Source: Nemertoderma westbladi (taxonomy: Eukaryota; Xenacoelomorpha; Nemertodermatida; Nemertodermatidae). Taken from it: a DNA stretch of 28,034 nt. Location: positions 1-28,034 of the forward strand of contig JAUCBJ010003905.1 of the NCBI GenBank assembly GCA_032718475.1, read 5' to 3'. The translations under genes and the position numbers were made by a program. The notes beneath the pieces are model-generated. The model searched no databases and was not told the origin of the DNA. It saw nothing but the letters and a program-made list of their open reading frames with translations. Shown in pieces: positions 24,034 to 28,034 of this stretch. The stretch's first letter is position 1. Each line of letters opens with the position of its first letter.

Positions 24034-27000
24034 TTAGCTAGCACTCAACCTACTTTGTAAGTTATTCAATTTAGTTTTTAAATTAACTACTTGTTGGTCT
24101 CTGCTTTGCAGTTGGGCTCTTAAGTCCTCAATCTCATGATTGCGTTTCTTCATCCTCTCAGTCGCATGCACTTCACGACGCGTTGTGCTATAAACAGAGT
24201 CATCGGTAGAGCAACTATGTTTAGGCTGACTATGTCCAGTATGATTCAGCGTTTCAGTATTAATGGCCTTTTTTTCCTTTATTCTGTTGTTCAACCTCCT
24301 TTCTCTATCAAGATTTTCGTTTGTCCTTCGGAGTGATTCTTGAACATAGTTCATTTCCTCTTGGCACAGACGCATATCTGCTTGAAGCTGTTGAAGTTCT
24401 TGAGTTTTCTGTTTCGCAATATTCTCAACCTCACGAAGACGACCAAGGTCCTTCTCATAGTTGGTAAGTAAACTATCTTTACGCTCGACACGAGCATATA
24501 AAGCTCGCAATTTTCCAGCAATCTGTTCCAGATCTCGTTCACGATCAGCTATTAGTTTACCCTGTTCATCTCGAGGCAGGTGTCCCATAGACCGAAGACC
24601 CCTTAATTCAACTACTTCAAGTAGACCACTTACTGCTCGGACAAAGTTGAGGTAACTTTTTTCAGATTCCTCTAGTGATTCAGCTAAGTCAACACGAGCA
24701 CTTCTCTCAAAATAATTAACTTGTCCAGATGCATTATCTTCTGCATAATTTAATGATCCCACAGCCCTGCCATTCATATGTTTCATGGGAGAATTCATTT
24801 GGTGCAAATCACTAATTTCATGCTTAAGAAAAGCCACTTGTTGTAATGCTTGTTCTTGGGTTGGTATCCTAGGGTTATGATGCTCGAGTAATTTTATCCT
24901 GTGCCGTAGCTCAGCCAAGGCTTCCCGTTGTCTCATAATAACTAGATCGTGTTTTTCTCCTCTGCATTTCCCACCCATAGCCGATAATTCTGAAGCAATT
25001 TTGCCACTACCTTCGTGATCTTGTAATGAGCCATGACGAAATGTAGTCAATTGTTTGCTAATGGAGGCTAAACCTTCTTTGGATTTATTACTTTCCTCAA
25101 CTGCATGATCAGCAATATTCTTGTTCAGCTGTATTTCATTATCTTTATCATCAAGATCTAGGCGCTGTTTTTCAACAATTGCAGAAAGATGTGCAAGTTG
25201 CTTTCTTACCTTTGCGAGCTCACTTGTCTGATCAATCATAATTGTTTGATTCTGCTCAAATTCTTGCTTTTTCTGTTCTGACAGTTCACCAGCAACATCA
25301 CTGATTTTGGCATTTGCTCCTCCCAAGTCGCATCTCAATCCATGTATAATTTCTTCTTTTAGTGAAATTACCTCTTTGAGTTCTGAACATTCTTTCCGCA
25401 AGAGTAACACCATATGTTCTATTGCAGCAAACTCCTGAGCTGTATGATGATAAACAGATTGAACTTTACCTTGCGAAGTTGTTTCATCTATTTGCCCACG
25501 CAATTCCTCGATGAGATTAACACTTTTCTTCTTCTCATTATAAAGCATAACAAGTTTTTCTTCCATAGCAACAATTGTTACAGAATGTTGGAGTATCTGT
25601 TGTTGCATTGATAATATGTTGTCTTCCAAAACTTTAGCCGACTCTTTCAGTGCAGATTTATCCGCTGAATGAGACTCTTTAAGCTCAATTATCATTTTTT
25701 CATATTCATTTTTTAGTAAAGCATTATCATATAATATTTTAGCTTCACTTTCACTAGTTTTATCAATACACATATCCTCCTCTTTTTCATTAAGACTTGC
25801 AACAATTTCAACCTCATCAACGTTGACTGGAATTTCTTCCATTGTTGACACTTTCAATTGAAGTTCTGCTATTGTTTTCTCCTTCTCAACAAGTTGACTT
25901 TCGAAATCTGTAAGATTTGAAACAATTTCAACCTCATCAACTTTTACTGGAATGTCTTCCATTGTTGACACTTTCAATTGAAGTTCTGCTATTATTTTCT
26001 CCTTCTCAACAAGTTGACTTTCAAAATCTGTCTGTAACAGAGTTATTTTTTCAGTGTTCTCTGTAGACATAGTTCTTATAATTTCTTTCCAATGTTCTGC
26101 CTCCTCGCTACGTAAAAGACCAATTTCCTCAATATGTGCCTGTTTCAAGATTTCACTACTAGCGGAAAATTCCTCCTTTAAACTCTCAATCTGAGATTCA
26201 TATTTTGATAATTCCTCCTTATGTATATCATCAATCGATTCATTTGATGAAAGATTTATAAGTGATTGATCAGGTACTTCTACATCTGATTCTGCATTTT
26301 TTTGTACCTCCAATTCAGAAACTTTTGTGGCATATTCTACCTGTATATCTTCAATTTGCTTGGACATATCTGCATTCTCTATGGAAAGCTTTTGGATTTT
26401 GGTAACAACTGAATTGATCTTCACCCATGGAGGATCACTAGATATTGTAGGTTCATTTCCATTCGGGATTTGCTTCACGGCAAACTCAATTTCTTTCATC
26501 CAAGACAGCTCACTTTCAAATGTTGCAATCAACAATGATTGTAATTCCTCAATGCCAGACACAACTACCTTGAGAGAACTTAATTTCGTTTTCTGATTTT
26601 GTAATACATCAACAGTATGCCCACTATCACTGAGATTAAGCACAGACTCATTAAATTGTCTCTTCAGCTTTTTTAAGCCAAATGTAATGTCTCGATTTCT
26701 TACCTCCTCTTCTTTCCACAGCTTTTTTAATTCAACAATTTTACTCTGATCTTCAGTACGATGATCAATAATTTGTTTCATTATTGCGAATATTTCTTCA
26801 TCTTCAAGAGAATCAGGATCAATAGGGACAAAAATGCCAGGTGCACTAAATGTAATTTGTATTACTTCTTTTCTGAAGTCATTCGCTAAGGCTGATCCTG
26901 AACCATTCTGCAAAGCAAGAAGTTCATCTTTCACTTGTACCAGTTTCTCTTCAAGGTCAGATTTTACTTGTTCCATTAATTTGACATTTCCTCTTTCTGT

Positions 27001-28034
27001 TTCAAGCTCAATTAGAATGGAAGCATTAGTTTCCCTTAATGAATCTAGTTGGCTATTATGATCATCTATCATCTCTAAAACTTCTTTCGACTTCAGAACA
27101 TCTTTATAATTTGATAATTCTGCTTTAATTTCTTCTACTTCGCAGTTTTTATCTTCAAGGTTCTTCCTTATGTTATCCAATTCTAACTTTAATGAGACAC
27201 ATTCTGTTTCCTTGTGGACTAAATCAGCTTGGACATTTGACAAAACAAGGTTATCAATTCCTTCAACCTGTGACTGTAAGGATGATATCTCAGCATCCTT
27301 GCGTCGTATTTCAATTCGTAACTCAGCAGCCTCATCAGATATATTTTCCTCACCTTTTGTCTGAGAATCAATGTGAAGCTCTGCTGAATCTTTCCTGGCT
27401 GAGGTTAAATATTCTACTTCAGCTTTCAAAGTCTCTATAGTTACATCTTTCTCACTAGACTCAGTTGTACTAAATTCGAACATGTTTTTAAGAATTACAA
27501 TTTCATGATCCTTTTCAGTTACCTTTGATTGCCAGTCAATATTGCTTTCTATATTTTCATCACCTTTTGTCTGAGAATCAATGTGAAGTTCTGCTGACTC
27601 TTTCCTGGCTGCTGTCAAATATTCTACTTTAGCTTTCCAAGTCTCTATAGTTACATCTTTCTCACTAGACTCAGTTGTACTCAATTCGAGCATGTTTTTA
27701 AGCATTACAATTTCATGATCTTTTTCAGTAACCTTTGATTGCCAGTCAATATCACTTTCTACATTAGGGTGACTTAGTTTCTGACACAGATCATCTATCT
27801 CTAATCTCAATGTACGAATAATGTCGTTCTTTTTGGAAATCTCTGCTTCTAGTTCTAAAGTGTGAAGACTTGATTCTTCTTTTTCTATTTTTCTATATGT
27901 GGATTGATCCAAATATTTGACTGCAGACACACTACCACCACTGCTTGCAACTGCAATGGGTCCAATGGCATGACGGTTTGAATATCTAGTTACATACTTG
28001 TCCCCAATTTGCTCGGTACTGTCACTACTATAGC
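24034..28034 (-). CDS. FHAD1: Long coiled-coil protein, FHAD1-like, 5' partial (runs off the window)
   Basis: An open frame of about 1332 codons runs from the right window edge to a TAA at 24034-24036. No start is visible: the codon at 27928-27930 is GTG (Val) and the frame stays open upstream, so the exon continues beyond the window. Almost the whole product is heptad-rich coiled coil dominated by Glu, Lys, Leu, Ser and Ile. The best-conserved-looking block is near the C-terminus (about 24400-24710), with SARVDLAESLEESEKSYL, then HLPRDEQGKL, RDLEQIAGKL and LLTNYEKDLGRLRE; I recall this pattern from FHAD1 (forkhead-associated domain protein 1). The FHA domain itself would lie outside the window. 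Two in-frame duplications are visible. Another centrosomal or ciliary coiled-coil protein is the main alternative. It converges on the lipoxygenase gene, about 4.1 kb away. Confidence 0.7.
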   Translation of the reverse strand, partial: YSSDSTEQIGDKYVTRYSNRHAIGPIAVASSGGSVSAVKYLDQSTYRKIEKEESSLHTLELEAEISKKNDIIRTLRLEIDDLCQKLSHPNVESDIDWQSKVTEKDHEIVMLKNMLELSTTESSEKDVTIETWKAKVEYLTAARKESAELHIDSQTKGDENIESNIDWQSKVTEKDHEIVILKNMFEFSTTESSEKDVTIETLKAEVEYLTSARKDSAELHIDSQTKGEENISDEAAELRIEIRRKDAEISSLQSQVEGIDNLVLSNVQADLVHKETECVSLKLELDNIRKNLEDKNCEVEEIKAELSNYKDVLKSKEVLEMIDDHNSQLDSLRETNASILIELETERGNVKLMEQVKSDLEEKLVQVKDELLALQNGSGSALANDFRKEVIQITFSAPGIFVPIDPDSLEDEEIFAIMKQIIDHRTEDQSKIVELKKLWKEEEVRNRDITFGLKKLKRQFNESVLNLSDSGHTVDVLQNQKTKLSSLKVVVSGIEELQSLLIATFESELSWMKEIEFAVKQIPNGNEPTISSDPPWVKINSVVTKIQKLSIENADMSKQIEDIQVEYATKVSELEVQKNAESDVEVPDQSLINLSSNESIDDIHKEELSKYESQIESLKEEFSASSEILKQAHIEEIGLLRSEEAEHWKEIIRTMSTENTEKITLLQTDFESQLVEKEKIIAELQLKVSTMEDIPVKVDEVEIVSNLTDFESQLVEKEKTIAELQLKVSTMEEIPVNVDEVEIVASLNEKEEDMCIDKTSESEAKILYDNALLKNEYEKMIIELKESHSADKSALKESAKVLEDNILSMQQQILQHSVTIVAMEEKLVMLYNEKKKSVNLIEELRGQIDETTSQGKVQSVYHHTAQEFAAIEHMVLLLRKECSELKEVISLKEEIIHGLRCDLGGANAKISDVAGELSEQKKQEFEQNQTIMIDQTSELAKVRKQLAHLSAIVEKQRLDLDDKDNEIQLNKNIADHAVEESNKSKEGLASISKQLTTFRHGSLQDHEGSGKIASELSAMGGKCRGEKHDLVIMRQREALAELRHRIKLLEHHNPRIPTQEQALQQVAFLKHEISDLHQMNSPMKHMNGRAVGSLNYAEDNASGQVNYFERSARVDLAESLEESEKSYLNFVRAVSGLLEVVELRGLRSMGHLPRDEQGKLIADRERDLEQIAGKLRALYARVERKDSLLTNYEKDLGRLREVENIAKQKTQELQQLQADMRLCQEEMNYVQESLRRTNENLDRERRLNNRIKEKKAINTETLNHTGHSQPKHSCSTDDSVYSTTRREVHATERMKKRNHEIEDLRAQLQSRDQQVVNLKTKLNNLQSRLSAS
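25797..26036 (-). repeat. In-frame 120-bp (40-residue) tandem duplication inside the coiled-coil gene
   Basis: Segments at about 25797-25916 and 25917-26036 repeat at an offset of 120 bp. Both encode TDFESQLVEKEK, IAELQLKVSTME and VDEVEIV; the low divergence suggests a recent event. Confidence 0.88.
27341..27767 (-). repeat. In-frame 210-bp (70-residue) tandem duplication inside the coiled-coil gene
   Basis: Segments starting at 27341 and 27551 repeat at an offset of 210 bp with few differences by eye. Both encode DWQSKVTEKDHEIV, TTESSEKDVTIET and SAELHIDSQTKG. Seventy residues is ten heptads, so the coiled-coil register is kept. Confidence 0.9.

Overview
The window looks like nuclear DNA of an animal, most likely a marine invertebrate deuterostome. 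It is AT-rich, genes are split by GT-AG introns, and introns are crowded with minisatellites, MITEs and non-LTR retrotransposon pieces. The palindromes TAGGCCTA and TACCGGTA recur far above chance, which I associate loosely with echinoderm-type genomes. No bacterial operons, CRISPR arrays or rRNA genes are visible.

Two host genes are supported, in tail-to-tail orientation. (1) A lipoxygenase lies on the + strand from 2931 to 19921. I assembled eleven coding exons whose splice phases all agree, giving about 613 residues: the second half of the N-terminal PLAT domain and the whole catalytic domain to a TGA stop. The first exon (start codon and start of PLAT) is not visible and is probably left of the window. 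Both His pairs and the Asn iron ligand are present, the last residue is Val, and a Gly sits at the position that usually predicts R-stereospecific oxygenation. (2) A very long coiled-coil protein, resembling FHAD1, is encoded on the - strand from beyond 28034 to 24034 in one uninterrupted exon of more than 4 kb, with two in-frame internal duplications.

Layout: 1-1194 unassigned non-coding; 1199-2768 piggyBac-like non-autonomous element with TTAA flanks and an internal 163-bp tandem array; 2931-3021 PLAT exon; 3022-9345 first visible LOX intron, holding a 20-bp array, a 26-bp minisatellite of about 90 copies, two inverted 21-bp G-run arrays, a LINE reverse transcriptase remnant, a 145-bp triplication and an antisense LINE 3' remnant; 9346-15074 eight LOX exons, with a decayed LINE tail, a TA-flanked MITE and a tRNA-derived SINE in the introns; 15075-18325 an intron with a 5'-truncated LINE nested inside a MITE, then a 35-bp array; 18326-19921 the last two LOX exons, separated by a long-inverted-repeat element; 19922-24033 intergenic DNA and 3' UTRs with SINE-like repeats; 24034-28034 the coiled-coil gene.

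The two genes have no evident functional link. All identifications are by eye from motifs; none was tested by a database search.
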